Source: Bolinopsis microptera
Lineage: Eukaryota; Ctenophora; Tentaculata; Lobata; Bolinopsidae
DNA length: 64,000 nt
Assembly (NCBI RefSeq): GCF_026151205.1
Contig: NC_087072.1
Location: 7,178,084-7,242,083 of the forward strand
Direction of reading: 5' to 3'
The translations under genes and the position numbers were made by a program. Shown piece after piece: positions 25,188-37,500 of the stretch; position 1 is the stretch's first letter, and every line of letters begins with the position of its first letter. The notes beneath the pieces are model-generated. The model searched no databases. It was not told the origin of the DNA and worked only from the letters and a program-made list of their open reading frames with translations.

Positions 25188-28036
25188 AGAACAAGACTGG
25201 AGTTAAGAGCCTTAGTATGAAATGTGCAAGCTGGAATGTTCGCTCTCTAAACAACAAAGTTGACCATGTTATGAACTTTTTAGAAGATAACAACATATCT
25301 ATTTTCTTTGTTACAGAAACATGGCTAACTGATGAGAACAACAACACCACTGCAATAATAAAAAACTATGGCTATAAACTTTACCAAGTGTATCGCAAAG
25401 ACAAATCAGGTGGAGGTGTTGCCATAATCTACAAATCATGTGTTCGTCTAATCAAAGTTTTTGCCAACAATGACGGATCATTTGAGGCAATTAACGCAAA
25501 ACTGAAACTCGTTGATGGGTCTGTCGTCTTCTGCTCCTGTGTCTACCGTCCACCTGGGTCCTTGGGAAATTTCCTCTCTGATTTTGAAGATTTCCTGGCG
25601 GATGCATTCTCAAAATACAAGCATTTCTTGCTATGCGGAGATGTTAATATGCACCTAGACAGAATCTCTGCCCATGTGAGCGAGTGGAGCACCATACTAT
25701 CATCTTTTGGGCTTCATCAACTTGTCTACTCACCAACACATAAAAAAGGTCACATCCTTGATCCTGTTATTTCTTCGCACAAAGTAGTAGATCAAACTTC
25801 TGTTGAGGTAATGCAAAACATGGCCAAAAGCTTCCCATCCTGTGACCACTATCCGATTATATTTCAGCTTCATAAGCCTCCTGACATCGACAAATGTGAG
25901 AAAGTCATACGCTTTAGAAAGATCAGAGACATAGATCAGGAACAATTTAAAGGTGATTTATCTGTTGCTCTATCTGAGTTGGTTTTTGAAGAAAAGAGCT
26001 TCTCTGATATTGTGACTCAATTTAACAATGGGTGTCAACATATACTAAATGTACATGCTCCAGAATATTCCAAAACCATCAAAGACATTCCCACTGCTCC
26101 CTGGTTTGATGGCGAATACAAAGTTGCAAGAGCCGACAGAAGAAAGGCTGAGAAAGCCTGGAAAAAGTCAAGTCTTGACATTGATCATGATATCTTTGTT
26201 CATTTGCGAGAGCACTGTTCAGAGCTGACTCTCAAAAAGAAAAAACTGTTTTTCTCTAATACTTTCCAAAAATACAAACACTCACAAAAGAGCCTTTACA
26301 AATTTGTAGACACTTTCCTGGATAAAGAAAAGAACCTCACTTTACCATCTTCAGAAAATCTTCAGGAAACTGTAAATGCCTTTAACCAGTATTTTACTGA
26401 AAAAATTGAGAAAATCCGAACATCATTTCCCAACACTACTGTGACTAATAGTTCTCCAAACTTCAATGGCCAGGCATTATCTGAATTTAGAAAAGCTACT
26501 ATTTTTGAAGTAAGAGAATTGATCAAAGAATCTGGCATCAAAACCTCATCGATTGATCCACTACCTAAAGAACTCTTGTCAGAGCACCTTGAGCTAATCC
26601 TCCCTACCCTTTGTGATATTATCAACGTTTCTCTTTCAACTGGAAGTATGGAGGGAATCAAACTAGCACATCTCACTCCCCTAATCAAAGGAGATTCCCT
26701 AGACACTGAGAACTTAAAGAATTATAGACCCATCTCTAATCTTACATTCATCGGTAAACTCATTGAGCGCTTTGTATTAAAATGCCTCAATGAACATCTA
26801 GCCAAGAATAATCTCAACATCGACCACCAGTCTGGTTACAAAAAGCATCACAGCACAGAAACACTCCTCATTACCATAGTCAATGACCTCCTCATAGCCA
26901 CTAATGAAAACACAGCAACAGTTGTAATGCTTTTAGACCTGAGTGCTGCATTCGACACAGTTGACCATATCAAACTGATCAATATATTGAAGTGTGAGAT
27001 TGGGATTGCGGGAACAGCCTTGAAATGGTTCACCAGCTTCATCCGTGGTCGTTGTCAAAAAGTCAAGATAGGTGACCTAGAATCTGAAGAAATTGTAATA
27101 AAGTTTGGTGTCCCACAGGGCTCTGTCCTTGGCCCTGTGTTGTTCAATATCTACATCCGCTCAATTTACTCTTCTGTAAAATCAAAGCAATTTCTGATCC
27201 ATGGCTATGCTGATGATCACCAGATCTACAAGTCATTTTCATCCGCTACAGAATATCAAGTCCTCAGCGAAGACCTGCCCTCCTGTTTTAGCGAAATCGA
27301 GACCTGGATGACGAATCACTTCCTTCTTCTGAATCCAACTAAAACTGAAATTATAGTTTTTGGTTCAAAACGTTTATTGTCAGAATTAGAAATTGGTGGT
27401 GTCTTCCTAAAATCTTCTGTCTGTATAAGACTTGTTAACGTTACCAAAAACCTTGGCTTTACATTGGATTCCTCTCTGACTCTAAATCCTCAGATAAAGA
27501 AGCTTAAAGCTGCAAACTGCCACAAGATGCGGAATATTGCAAAGATGAAACCATTCCTCTCTGAAGATCAAATGCAAATCATCGTACAATCTCTTGTTAT
27601 TAGTTCGCTTGACTACTGCAATGCACTTTACTATGGTACTAATCATTCTGTTTTGAAACAGCTACAATCTTTGCAAAACAGAGCATGTCGCTTAGTTAAA
27701 GGTCTAAAGAGGAGAGAAGAAGTTGAGCCCTACATAAAAGAACTTCATTGGCTCAAGGTACACGAACGTATTGAATTTAAAATACTCCTGCTAACTTTCA
27801 AACTGCTCCATGGACTAGCACCTTCATACCTGTCAAACCTTGTCAAGTACAATCCCAGTGGTGGCAGAGATGTGTCTCTTCATTGCCCTATAAACAGTCC
27901 ACCAAGAGCCTTCTCTTCATCTGCTCCAAGATTATGGAACAACCTTCCTCAAGAAATCAGGAAATGTGTAAACATCAATGACTTTAAGGGAAAACTAAAA
28001 GCTCATCTGTTTAGAAAGTCCTTTGATATGTACTGA
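25184..28036 (+). CDS. LINE ORF2: AP-type endonuclease and reverse transcriptase
   Basis: This enzyme nicks the target and copies element RNA by target-primed reverse transcription. The frame opens at 25184 with GTG, overlapping the ORF1 TGA; the first ATG is 25217 (MKCASWNVRSLNNK), which I consider the likelier start. The endonuclease shows SWNVRSLNNK, TETWL, SGGGVAIIYK, CGDVNMHLD and CDHYPI. The RT shows NYRPISNL, SGYKKHHSTETLL, MLLDLSAAFDTVDH, GVPQGSVLGPVLFN and the catalytic YADD. A C-terminal thumb region ends RAFSSSAPRLWNNLP. At about 950 codons with no stop it is complete, so this copy may be active or recently active. Confidence 0.92.
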   Translation: MKNKTGVKSLSMKCASWNVRSLNNKVDHVMNFLEDNNISIFFVTETWLTDENNNTTAIIKNYGYKLYQVYRKDKSGGGVAIIYKSCVRLIKVFANNDGSFEAINAKLKLVDGSVVFCSCVYRPPGSLGNFLSDFEDFLADAFSKYKHFLLCGDVNMHLDRISAHVSEWSTILSSFGLHQLVYSPTHKKGHILDPVISSHKVVDQTSVEVMQNMAKSFPSCDHYPIIFQLHKPPDIDKCEKVIRFRKIRDIDQEQFKGDLSVALSELVFEEKSFSDIVTQFNNGCQHILNVHAPEYSKTIKDIPTAPWFDGEYKVARADRRKAEKAWKKSSLDIDHDIFVHLREHCSELTLKKKKLFFSNTFQKYKHSQKSLYKFVDTFLDKEKNLTLPSSENLQETVNAFNQYFTEKIEKIRTSFPNTTVTNSSPNFNGQALSEFRKATIFEVRELIKESGIKTSSIDPLPKELLSEHLELILPTLCDIINVSLSTGSMEGIKLAHLTPLIKGDSLDTENLKNYRPISNLTFIGKLIERFVLKCLNEHLAKNNLNIDHQSGYKKHHSTETLLITIVNDLLIATNENTATVVMLLDLSAAFDTVDHIKLINILKCEIGIAGTALKWFTSFIRGRCQKVKIGDLESEEIVIKFGVPQGSVLGPVLFNIYIRSIYSSVKSKQFLIHGYADDHQIYKSFSSATEYQVLSEDLPSCFSEIETWMTNHFLLLNPTKTEIIVFGSKRLLSELEIGGVFLKSSVCIRLVNVTKNLGFTLDSSLTLNPQIKKLKAANCHKMRNIAKMKPFLSEDQMQIIVQSLVISSLDYCNALYYGTNHSVLKQLQSLQNRACRLVKGLKRREEVEPYIKELHWLKVHERIEFKILLLTFKLLHGLAPSYLSNLVKYNPSGGRDVSLHCPINSPPRAFSSSAPRLWNNLPQEIRKCVNINDFKGKLKAHLFRKSFDMY

Positions 28037-28775
28037 GTAAATAATACATTATCAGAAGATTTTTAAAATCTTCATCCTATAGCAGGTCAATTTTACGCTT
28101 TAAATTAAATTATTTTAGGCTACTAATTTTTCAGGATTTTCGGGCAACATTCGAGATATTATTCTTTTCCGTGTTTCACTGTGTCTGCCAACAAAATTTT
28201 AGTGTAGGTCAGAAAAGGAGGCTCTATCCCGGGACACCAACATTTTTTGGGTTGGCACCCAGGAGAAAGCTGCCTTATTCTTTGTATTTTGTCTCAAGTA
28301 TTTTAGCATCTTCTTCCACTCTGTTTATTTCACCGTCTCTAGACTTGTATGTTGCCCAGATAATTTGACATGACTGTATTGGATTTTCTGTAACATCAGT
28401 TACTGTTCTGCAGTAAGCTTTTTTAATAATTTTGTATTGTATTTTGAAGTATTCAGATTGTTTGTATATTTGGAGTTATATATATTTGGAGTCTCATACA
28501 TAGATTTCTTGTGGTCATCATCTATTTTTCATATGTTTTGTTAGAAAACCTGCTAACCTTTCTTGGATATCTTCTTGTTAAAGGTGTTTCTGCCTTATTT
28601 AGTCAGGATTTAACTTGTAGCTATAAACTTCCGTTTTTAATTCCAGTCCAAGGCGAGATGCACGATCTCTACTGTCATTTAGGTATCATTTACAGCTGAG
28701 CATAAGGGTTAAATTTAAATTATTTAACCTTTTGGTGCTGTATCAAAATAACATTAATTTATTATTATTATTATT
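28037..28775 (+). other. 3' untranslated region of LINE copy 1
   Basis: It runs from the ORF2 stop to the (ATT)n tail at about 28761-28775. The last 60 bases (TTTAACCTTTTGGTGCTGTA then the tail) are the same in copy 2, marking the conserved 3' end that the RT probably recognises. Confidence 0.75.
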
Positions 28776-31410
28776 ATGGCAAGGTTGAAATACATGCAAT
28801 GAGGGCGTTTTCGGCCACACCCTTTTTCAGGGTTTCGCGGTCACTCGAATTATTGTATTTCAGCCCAGGAAGGTCTTAAAGACTATTCCGATACACCAAA
28901 ATGTGCCTAATAGCCACATTTATAAACAACTTATGAAGCAACATATACCTTAAAATGCTTTGTTTCGGAAATATGGCCGAAAAACGGTTTTTGGCTTGAC
29001 GCAGTTCATAATTTCCGTGATTTTTGGCATTTCCGCCTAGGAAGGTCGTAGAGACTATTCTGATACACCAAAATGTGCCTAATAGCCACATTTATATACA
29101 ACTTATGAAGCAACATATACCCTAAAAGGCTTATTTTCGGAAATGTGGCTGAAAAATGGATTTTTGTCGAGCAAACAATGACAATATTCACAAATGGGCT
29201 ATTGGACTGTTAACTAGAAAGGTCTTAAAGACTCATGAGCAACACAGCATTTGTCACAAGATGTAAGATGACTCACTTTGTGTCCAGAAACACCTACAAA
29301 AATTGGAGATTGATCTACTTTATCATATTTGTGTCTTACGAAATGGCAATTTTTCAAAGTTACGGTTTCTTTAATAAAGGTCAATGGGTCAGTTGCAAAC
29401 AGCAAATTGTTCGCAATTGCCGACTCATGCACATCATATACTCAAAAACGCTCACATTAGGAGTCATTAGTAAATAACTAATACATGATTTGTGAAAACT
29501 CCAACAATTTTTCCTTGGTACAAATTTAAATAAAATGTGTGACGTGCCAGACCAAAATTCAACTTCAAACTTTTTATTTATTCATGCCATGAAACCATAA
29601 TGAGTTATGTGCCCATCCTTGGAGAACCCGGCGAATGTCCTTGCTGTACGGCAGTGTTAAACAAGGAATTGAAACCGAGGGGTTCCGTTCAGGCCCTTCA
29701 CACTTTGTTTCTGTCTAGTTCTAATGTACCGTCACAATAGTGACTTTAATATATGTACCAAGAATACCAGACCTAAAATAAATCGGCACTGGATCCGGAT
29801 CAGATTGTTGCTTGACCGCTGACCAGTACCCCACTGTTTTAATTATGATTGATTTCGCTGCTTCGACCAATGTTGGTCTGTAATCCCTGGATTGAGATTT
29901 GTTGGCCGCAGTTTAATTTAGCTAATTTCTTATAAAACCGCAGTGGTCTGGTTCCCACTTCAGAATGACCCCATATTCTTTTTTTCAGTGGCATAGATTT
30001 TCCCATCGTTTGATAATGTGTGTCAACTGTCATTCCCTCGTTTTTTAATCAAGTGGTGACTGGCTATTTCTTCTGTTATTACAGCTGTGAGCTGCCTCGA
30101 GATCTTATCTGGGGCATGGGCACAAATACTAGAACATTAGAAGATTAGAACTGTAATTCTAGAACTTCAGATTAAGGTTACTTGGCAGAATAGCATTAGC
30201 AGGGTTCGAGATTTGACTGAGGGCATTCAGGTAACATACCAGGTTCACATCACCAGTTGAAGTGAATCTTAATTTCGGCATGCAATGCCTTTATGCTTTA
30301 TAAGTTATAATCTTATAGTAGGATCACAGGGTTTTTATAATAGAAGGTCTCGAGATGCTGATTTAGCTATTTAGATTTCACATGTGACATTTTTCCAGCT
30401 TTGGGTAAAGTGGATTTTAGAGCGGGGAGGGGGTCTAAATGACCAAAATCTGAACGATCTCTTACTTACGGGACACTACGGGACAAGGGACGGATCTCGG
30501 GCCTAATAGCTGTTTTTTAATGAGAGGCTGGAGTTTGGACCTAGATGGTCAACGTGAGGATAGTATGAGGATTTAGGATGCTCTGCCTGCCTTTCGTGGG
30601 GTCTTGTAACCCCTAAAGCTGGTATATCTTATCTAAATTAACCTTGGTTACATCTCGTGCTGTTTCGAATATATAATTAGATTTATAGGTCCAATATCAA
30701 GCAAAAAAGTCTGATGTCATGTACTGATGTTACACTTACATGATCTCCGACGCGAGGATCTCCGAAGTCCGATCTTAAAGTTGGATCTCAGAGCCAAAAA
30801 GAGGAACGTAAGCCTTGGTTCCTTTCTTTGAGAGTCAAACAGGAAATTCGGGGTTATCAACTCAAACTCGGATTCGTAGCACAATTAAAAAACCAAAGAA
30901 TAAAAATCTTAATGAATTTCCCGACATTCTAAAATTAATATCAGTTCGTATTCAATTCAGTGGCCCAAACTTCAGTAGGTTACAAGACTTAAGTTCAATT
31001 CGAGGAACACTTTGATTAAGCATGATCCTTGTCTAGTTGGAGTTTTCGCATATCATGCAGTAGTTATCTACTAATCACTCCTAAACTGAGCGTTTTAGAG
31101 TCGAATCTCGAACCCTGCCATTCGGCCAAGTAATCTTAATCTGAAGTTCTAGAATTACAGTTCTAATGTTCTAGTACTAATGTATTAGTGCCCTACATAA
31201 GATCTCGAGGCAGCTGTAATAAAAAAGAGCTAGCCAGTAACCACTTCATTAAAAAACGAGGGAATGACACACATTATCATACGATGGGAAAATCTATGCG
31301 AACCAAACCACTGCGGTATTACTATTATGGTAAATGAGCTAAATTAAACTGCAGCCAACAGATCTCAATCCAGGGATTACAGACCAATATTGGTCGAGGC
31401 AGTGAAGCAA

Positions 31411-32846
31411 ACGTTGAAGAAGAATTCATAATGAATATAGACAACTACCCCATCAAAAGAGTAACGTCAGCTAGATTTTTAGGAGTCGTCATTGACGAAA
31501 ATCTAACATGGGAAGAACATATAATAGCCCTAAAACGAAAGCTTAACCATGCCACCTCAACTCTGTGTCGTCTACGCTGCTCCCTCCCAGAATTTCTCCA
31601 CAGACAGTTATACTACACTCTTTTTGAATCCCATCTGTCGTACTGCATATCAGCATGGGGTGGGGCAGCTAAAAATCGTATAAGCTCAATATTCACCGCA
31701 CAGAAGTACTGTCTGAGGGTCTTGTTTGGTGATAGAGCAGCCTACCTGGATAAATTCAAAACGTGTGTTCGAACCAGACCATTTACTGACCAGAAACTTG
31801 ATAGTAAATTTTATAAAAAGGAGCACACTAAACCTCTGTTTAAAAACAACGAGATACTCACTGTACAAAATCTTTATACTTACCATAGCTACATAGAATT
31901 ATTCAAGATCATGAAGTTTTCTACTCCTATGTCTATGTACGAAGAGTATTCTCGTTCTTCCAGGAAACCAATGCTTATTATCAATAAACCGGATCCCCCA
32001 GACAACCATAACACGAGGTCAACGAAAATATGGAATATAATAACCCCTAACCTTAAAATCTTTGATTGTTCTGTTAGTATTTCTTGCCTGAAATCCAAGC
32101 TGAAATCTTCACTACTTTCCAACCAGCATTGTCATGCCGTGTATGACTGGACAAATAAAGACTTTGATATATGTAACCTTAAATTTTCGTAGGCTCCTGC
32201 AGGGATTCCACCTGACCTCCAAAATTTCATGACCAAATCGACTTACTCTGCCAGCGTATTCCTCTGTCAAGTTAAATGTGATGTGTGAGTGAGTAAGTGT
32301 AGTGTAAAGATATCCTATTTTTGTATCCAATTTGAATTCTAATAAAGACCCTAAGCATTATGATCAAATTTTTAGTACAATAGTTATATCAGGGTTGACA
32401 TCTATGATTAATATTATAACCCAATATTCATTTATTTTTCTCCCTTAAATTTAAACCCCTCTTAGACATTTAGCCATGATTTAGTATTGAACACCCGGGT
32501 GCACCCAAAATACTTACCGTCCTTAATAATCGTAAAGACCATTTGTTACAAAATAGCTGCTAGAATAATGCATGCCAAATATTCCCTCTTACACCCACAA
32601 ATTATAATGCCTTCCTATCAACGCCTCTAATTTGGTCACTAATCAACCAGACTAGCGTTCTGGTGTGTACAAAAGCTACCAGCCAGTACATTCCTTGCCC
32701 CGCTAGTTGATTGTCAAAAAATCATACAGCTCAGAACAAACGGCCATTTACCACTAAGAGCATTATATGTTTTCATTTGTTTAAATTTTATGCTGTAAAA
32801 TGTGCTAAGACTTTGATTATTTGTTTAATTGATTATTTGTTTAATT
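31411..32846 (+). mobile_element. 5'-truncated LINE 3' end inside the right foldback arm
   Basis: It interrupts an otherwise continuous match of the right arm to the left arm. The flanks GAAGCAA (31404-31410) and GAAGTCAA (32847-32854) look like a short, slightly altered target duplication. The element ends in two copies of a 16-bp word, TTGATTATTTGTTTAA. It carries the frame 31431-32192. Confidence 0.7.
31431..32192 (+). pseudogene. C-terminal part of a LINE reverse transcriptase
   Basis: The 253 residues begin in the region after the RT palm: VTSARFLGVVIDENLTWEEH and LYYTLFESHLSYCISAWGGA are the standard thumb/C-terminal motifs of jockey/CR1-type RT proteins. It ends near NHNTRSTKIWNIITPNLK. 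No catalytic YADD, endonuclease or ORF1 is present, so it is a truncated, inactive copy from a different family than the neighbouring LINE. Confidence 0.8.
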
Positions 32847-34580
32847 GAAGTCAATTATGATTATAAAGTGGGGTACTTATACTGGTCAGTGGTCAAGCGT
32901 CAATCTGGCCCGGATCCAGTGCCGATTTATTTTAGGTCCGGTATTCATGGAACATATATCATGGTTTCATGGCATGAATAAATAAAAAGTTTGAAGTTGA
33001 ATTTTGGTCTGGCACGTCACACATTTCATTTAAATTGGTACCAAGGAAAAATTGTTGGAGTTTTCACAAATCATGTATTAGTTATTTACTAATGACTCCT
33101 AAAGTGAGCGTTTTTGAGTATATGATGTGCATAAGTCGGCAATTGCGAACAATTTGCTGTTTGCAACTGACCCATTGACCTTTAAATTAAAGAAACCGTA
33201 ATTTTGAAAAATTACCATTTCGTAAGACACAAATATGCTGCTGGACTGGCCCATTAAAAGAGATGCCCAATAAAGTAGATCATTCTCCAATTTTTGTAGG
33301 TGTTTCTGGACACAAAGTGAGTCATCTTACATCTTGTGACAAATGCTGTGTTGTTCATGAGTCTTTAAGACCTTTCTAGTTAACAGTCCAATAGCCCATT
33401 TGTGAATATTGTCATTGTTTGCTCGACAAAAATCCGTTTTTCAGCCACATTTCCGAAAATAAGCCTTTTAGGGTATATGTTGCTTCATAAGTTGTATATA
33501 AATGTGGCTATTAGGCACATTTTGTTGTATCAGAATAGTCTCTACGACCTTCCTAGGCGGAAATGCCAAAAATCACGGAAATTATGAACTGCGTCAAGCC
33601 AAAAACCGTTTTTCGGCCATATTTCCGAAACAAAGCATTTTAAGGTATATGTTGCTTCATAAGTTGTTTATAAATGTGGCTATTAGGCACATTTTGGTGT
33701 ATCGGAATAGTCTTTAAGACCTTCCTGGGCTGAAATACAATAATTCGAGTGACCGCGAAACCCTGAAAAAGGGTGTGGCCGAAAACGCCCTCATTGCATG
33801 TATTTCAACCTTGCCATGAAGTCCAAATGTTTTAAGAATCATCTAGAGAGGTGATAACCGTCGAGAAATCGCTTTTAACACGAAAAGCTAACGAGATTCC
33901 GTTTCGTCTCGGACTATTAGGCTGATAGAAGGAAAACTATTGATACTTCTGGCTAGTATAATTAATGTGAATGCATATTCTCTGAACAAGCATGTATGAC
34001 ACATGCCTGTGGGACAGTTCTCCTCATCAGTGTTCACATTTTCTTTCTTGTTCTTACTTCCAGTCCTATTTTTCAGAGAAAAGAAAGTTAGTTTCCATGG
34101 TAAAGCGAAGTTCGTGCTCACTAGAGCTTTCTTTGGTGCTATAGGTGGAATTTTTTAAATACTGGGCAGCCATAGAAATGGATTGCGGTGATGGTGTGGC
34201 CCTTAATTCATTATCTCCCATCTTCGTGGCTTTGTTCTCCCGAGTCCTCTGGAAAGAGAAATTGAGTATCTTCACTCCAGTTGCCCTATTTATCGGTTTA
34301 ACAGGTGTTGTTCTTGTTGTAAAGCCGACTTTTTTGTTTGGCATTTTGGTGGAGTCACAAGTAAAGGAATTTAACCCGTTCATGAAGTTGGTTCCTATAG
34401 CTGGTGGCATTATCTATGGATTTGCGTTCAGTTGCATGAGAAAAGTTGGTACCAAGGTTAGCTCCATATTAGTCTCACTGCTTGTGTCAATAATTGTTGT
34501 TCCGGATGGGATTATATTTCAACTGATCTATGAGGATAAGTTTGTTCTTCCTGGGTGTTTTACAGATAGGTTGGTCATCT

Positions 34581-37500
34581 TTCATGTCCAAACAAGGGCT
34601 CACTCATGTCCAAACAAGGGCTCACCATCCTTTAAGCCTTCCTGTGTAAATTGCAAGAAATCTAAGAGAACTGATGAGCAATACACACACTCAGCTACAG
34701 ACAGAACATGCCCTACCTATGTGTCTGAACAACATAAGCTTAAGAAATCAATTTCATATTACACTTCAAAAACTGGTGAAGAACAAGACTGGAGTTAAAA
34801 TCCTAAGTATGAAGTGTGCAAGCTGGAATGTACGCTCCCTCAACAACAAAGTCGAGCATGTTATGAACTTTTTAGAAGATAACGACATTTCTCTTTTCTT
34901 TGTTACAGAAACATGGCTGACTGATGCAAACAACAACACCACTGCAAAAATAAAAGACCACGGGTATAAACTTTACCAAATGCATCGCAAGAATAAATGA
35001 GGTGGAGGTGTTGCCATAATCTACAAATCATGTGTTCGGCTAGTCAAAGTTTTTGCCAACAATGATGGATCATTTGAGGCAATTAACGCTAAACTGAAAC
35101 TGTTTGATGGGTCTGTCGTTTTCTGCTCCTGCATCTATCGTCCACCTGGGCCCTTGGGAAGGTTCCTGTCTGATTTTGAAGACTTCTTGACTGAAGTATT
35201 TTCAAAATACAAGCATTTCTTGCTATGTGGAGATGTTAATATGCACCTAGATAGAATCTCTGCCCATGTGAGTGAGTGGAACACCATACTCTCATCTTTT
35301 GGACTCCATCAACTTGTCTCCTCGCCAACACATAAAAAAGGTCACATTCTTGATCCTGTCATTTCTTCACACAAGGTAGTAGATCATAATTCTGTTGAGG
35401 TGATACAAAACATGGTCAAAAGTTTCCCATCTTGTGACCACTATCCAATTTTATTTCAGCTTCATAAGCCTCCAGACATTGACAAATGTGAGAAAATCAT
35501 ACGTTTCAGAAAGATCAGAGACATCGATCAGGAGCTATTTAAAGGTGATTTATCAATTGCTCTTTCTGAGTTGGTCTTCGAAGAAAAGAGCTTCTGTGAA
35601 GTTGTTAATCAATTCAATAATGGATGCCAAAACATTCTCAATTTACATGCTCCAGAATATTCCAAAACCATCAAAGATATTCCCGTGCTGCTCCCTGGTT
35701 TGATGGCGATTACAAAGTTGCAAGAGTTGATAGAAGAAAGGCTGAGAAAGCCTGGAAAAAGTCAAGTCTTGAAATTGATCATTCTATCTTTGTTCATTTG
35801 CGAGAGCACTGTTCAGAGCTGACCCTCAAAAAGAAAAAGCTGTTCTTCTCTAATACTTTCCAAAAATACAAACACTCACAAAAGAGCCTTTACAAATTTG
35901 TGGACACTTTCCTGGATAAAGAAAAGAACCTCACATTGCCATCTTCAGAAGATCTCCAGGAAACAGTAAATGCCTTTAACCAGTATTTTACTGAAAAAAT
36001 TGAGAAAATCAGATCATCATTTCCCAACACTACTGTGACTAATAGCTCTGCAAACTTCAATGGCCAGGTATTATCTGAATTTAGAAAAGCCACTATTTTT
36101 TAAGTAAGAGAATTGATCAAAGAATCTGGCATCAAAACCTCATCAATTGATCCATTACCTAAAGAACTCCTGTCAGAGCACCTTGAACTAATCCTCCCTA
36201 CTCTCTGTGATATTATCAACGTTTCCCTTTCAACCGGAAGTATGGAGGGAATCAAACTAGCACATCTCACTCCCCTAATCAAAGGTGACTCCCTGGATAC
36301 TGAGAATTTAAAGAATTATAGGCCCATCTCTAATCTTCCATTCATTGGTAAACTCATAGAGCGCTTTGTATCAAAATGCCTAAATGAACATCTAGCCAAG
36401 AACAATTTAGACATTGACCACCAGTCTGGTTACAAAAAGCATCACAGCACAGAAACACTCCTCATTACCATAGTCAATGACCTCCTTGTAGCCAGTAATG
36501 AAAATACTGCGACAGTTGTGATGCTTTTAGACCTAAGTGCTGCATTCGACACTGTTGATCACAGAAAATTAATCAACATATTGAAGTGTGAGATTGGGAT
36601 CGAGGGAACTGCCTTAAAATGGTTTACCAGCTTCATCCATGGTCGTTGTCAAAAAGTAAAGATCGGTGACCTAGAATCTGAAGAAATTGTTATAAAATTT
36701 GGTGTCCCACAAGGCTCTGTCCTCGGCCCTGTTTTGTTCAATATCTACATCCGCTCAATATATTCGACTGTAAAATCAAAGCAATTCCTCATCCATGGCT
36801 ATGCTGACGATCATCAGATTTACAAGTCATTTTCCACTCCTACAGAATATCACGTCCTGAGCGAAAACCTGCCCTCCTGCTTTCAAGAAATTGAGAGCTG
36901 GATGGCAGATCACTTCCTTCTACTAAATCCGACAAAAACTGAGATCATGGTTTTTGGTTCAAAACGTCTTTTGTCGGAGTTGGAAATTGGTGGTGTCTTC
37001 CTTAAACCTTCTGTCTGCATAAGACTTGTCAATGTTACTAAAAACCTTGGCTTCACATTGGACTCCACACTAACATTTAATCCTCAAATAAAGAAGCTCA
37101 AAGCTGCAAACTGCCACAAGATGCGAAACATTGCAAAAATGAAACCATTCCTCTCTGAAACTCAAATGCAAATCATCGTGCAATCTCTTATCATCAGTTC
37201 CCTTGACTACTGTAATGCACTTTACTTTGGAGCTAATCATTCTGTTTTGAAACAGCTACAATCTCTGCAAAACAGAGCATGCCGATTAGTCAAAGGTCTA
37301 AAGAAGAGAGAAGAAGTTGATCCCTACATAAAAGAACTTCATTGGCTCAAGGTACAAGAACGTATTGAATTTAAAATACTCCTGTTAACCTTCAAACTGC
37401 TCCATGGGCTAGCACCTTCATACCTGTCAAACCTTGTTAAGTACAATTCCAGTGGTGGAAGAGATGTGTCTCTTCATTGCCCCATAAACAGTCCACCCAG

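Larger units (their letters stand above)
23665..28775 (+). mobile_element. Near full-length CR1/L2-like LINE, copy 1
   Basis: The insertion is bounded by a 6-bp duplication ATGGCA (23659-23664 and 28776-28781) and ends in an (ATT)n tail, as L2/CR1-type elements do. It has a 107-base 5' leader, ORF1, ORF2 and a 740-base 3' untranslated region. Both frames are open. The first 42 bases match the centre of the palindrome at 56906-56947. A second copy lies at 34581-38499. Confidence 0.85.
23550..33916. mobile_element. Foldback-type transposon with about 1.5-kb inverted repeats and two nested retroelements
   Basis: The ends are TAGTCGGA (23550) and TCGGACTA (33916), flanked by TTA. Copy A has the uninterrupted site at 1683-1685. 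The left arm is 23550-23664 plus 28776-30218; the right arm is 31095-33916 and is its reverse complement. Each arm contains about 172-bp tandem units beginning near AAGGTCTTAAAGACTATTC (28865, 29037, 29214). The centre, 30219-31094, has no transposase frame, so the element is non-autonomous. A full LINE sits in the left arm (23665-28775) and a LINE 3' end in the right arm (about 31411-32846). Without these the element would be about 3.8 kb. Confidence 0.8.

Noticed and set aside
24895-25206. Extra 103-codon frame over the end of ORF1
   Set aside because: It is a shadow frame; its last residues equal the ORF1 end of the other copy only because of the A-run length difference.
34145-34798. 217-codon frame joining transporter and zinc-knuckle residues
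   Set aside because: The frame runs by chance from the SLC35G-like gene into LINE ORF1 sequence across the insertion at 34581; it is not an adaptive fusion.
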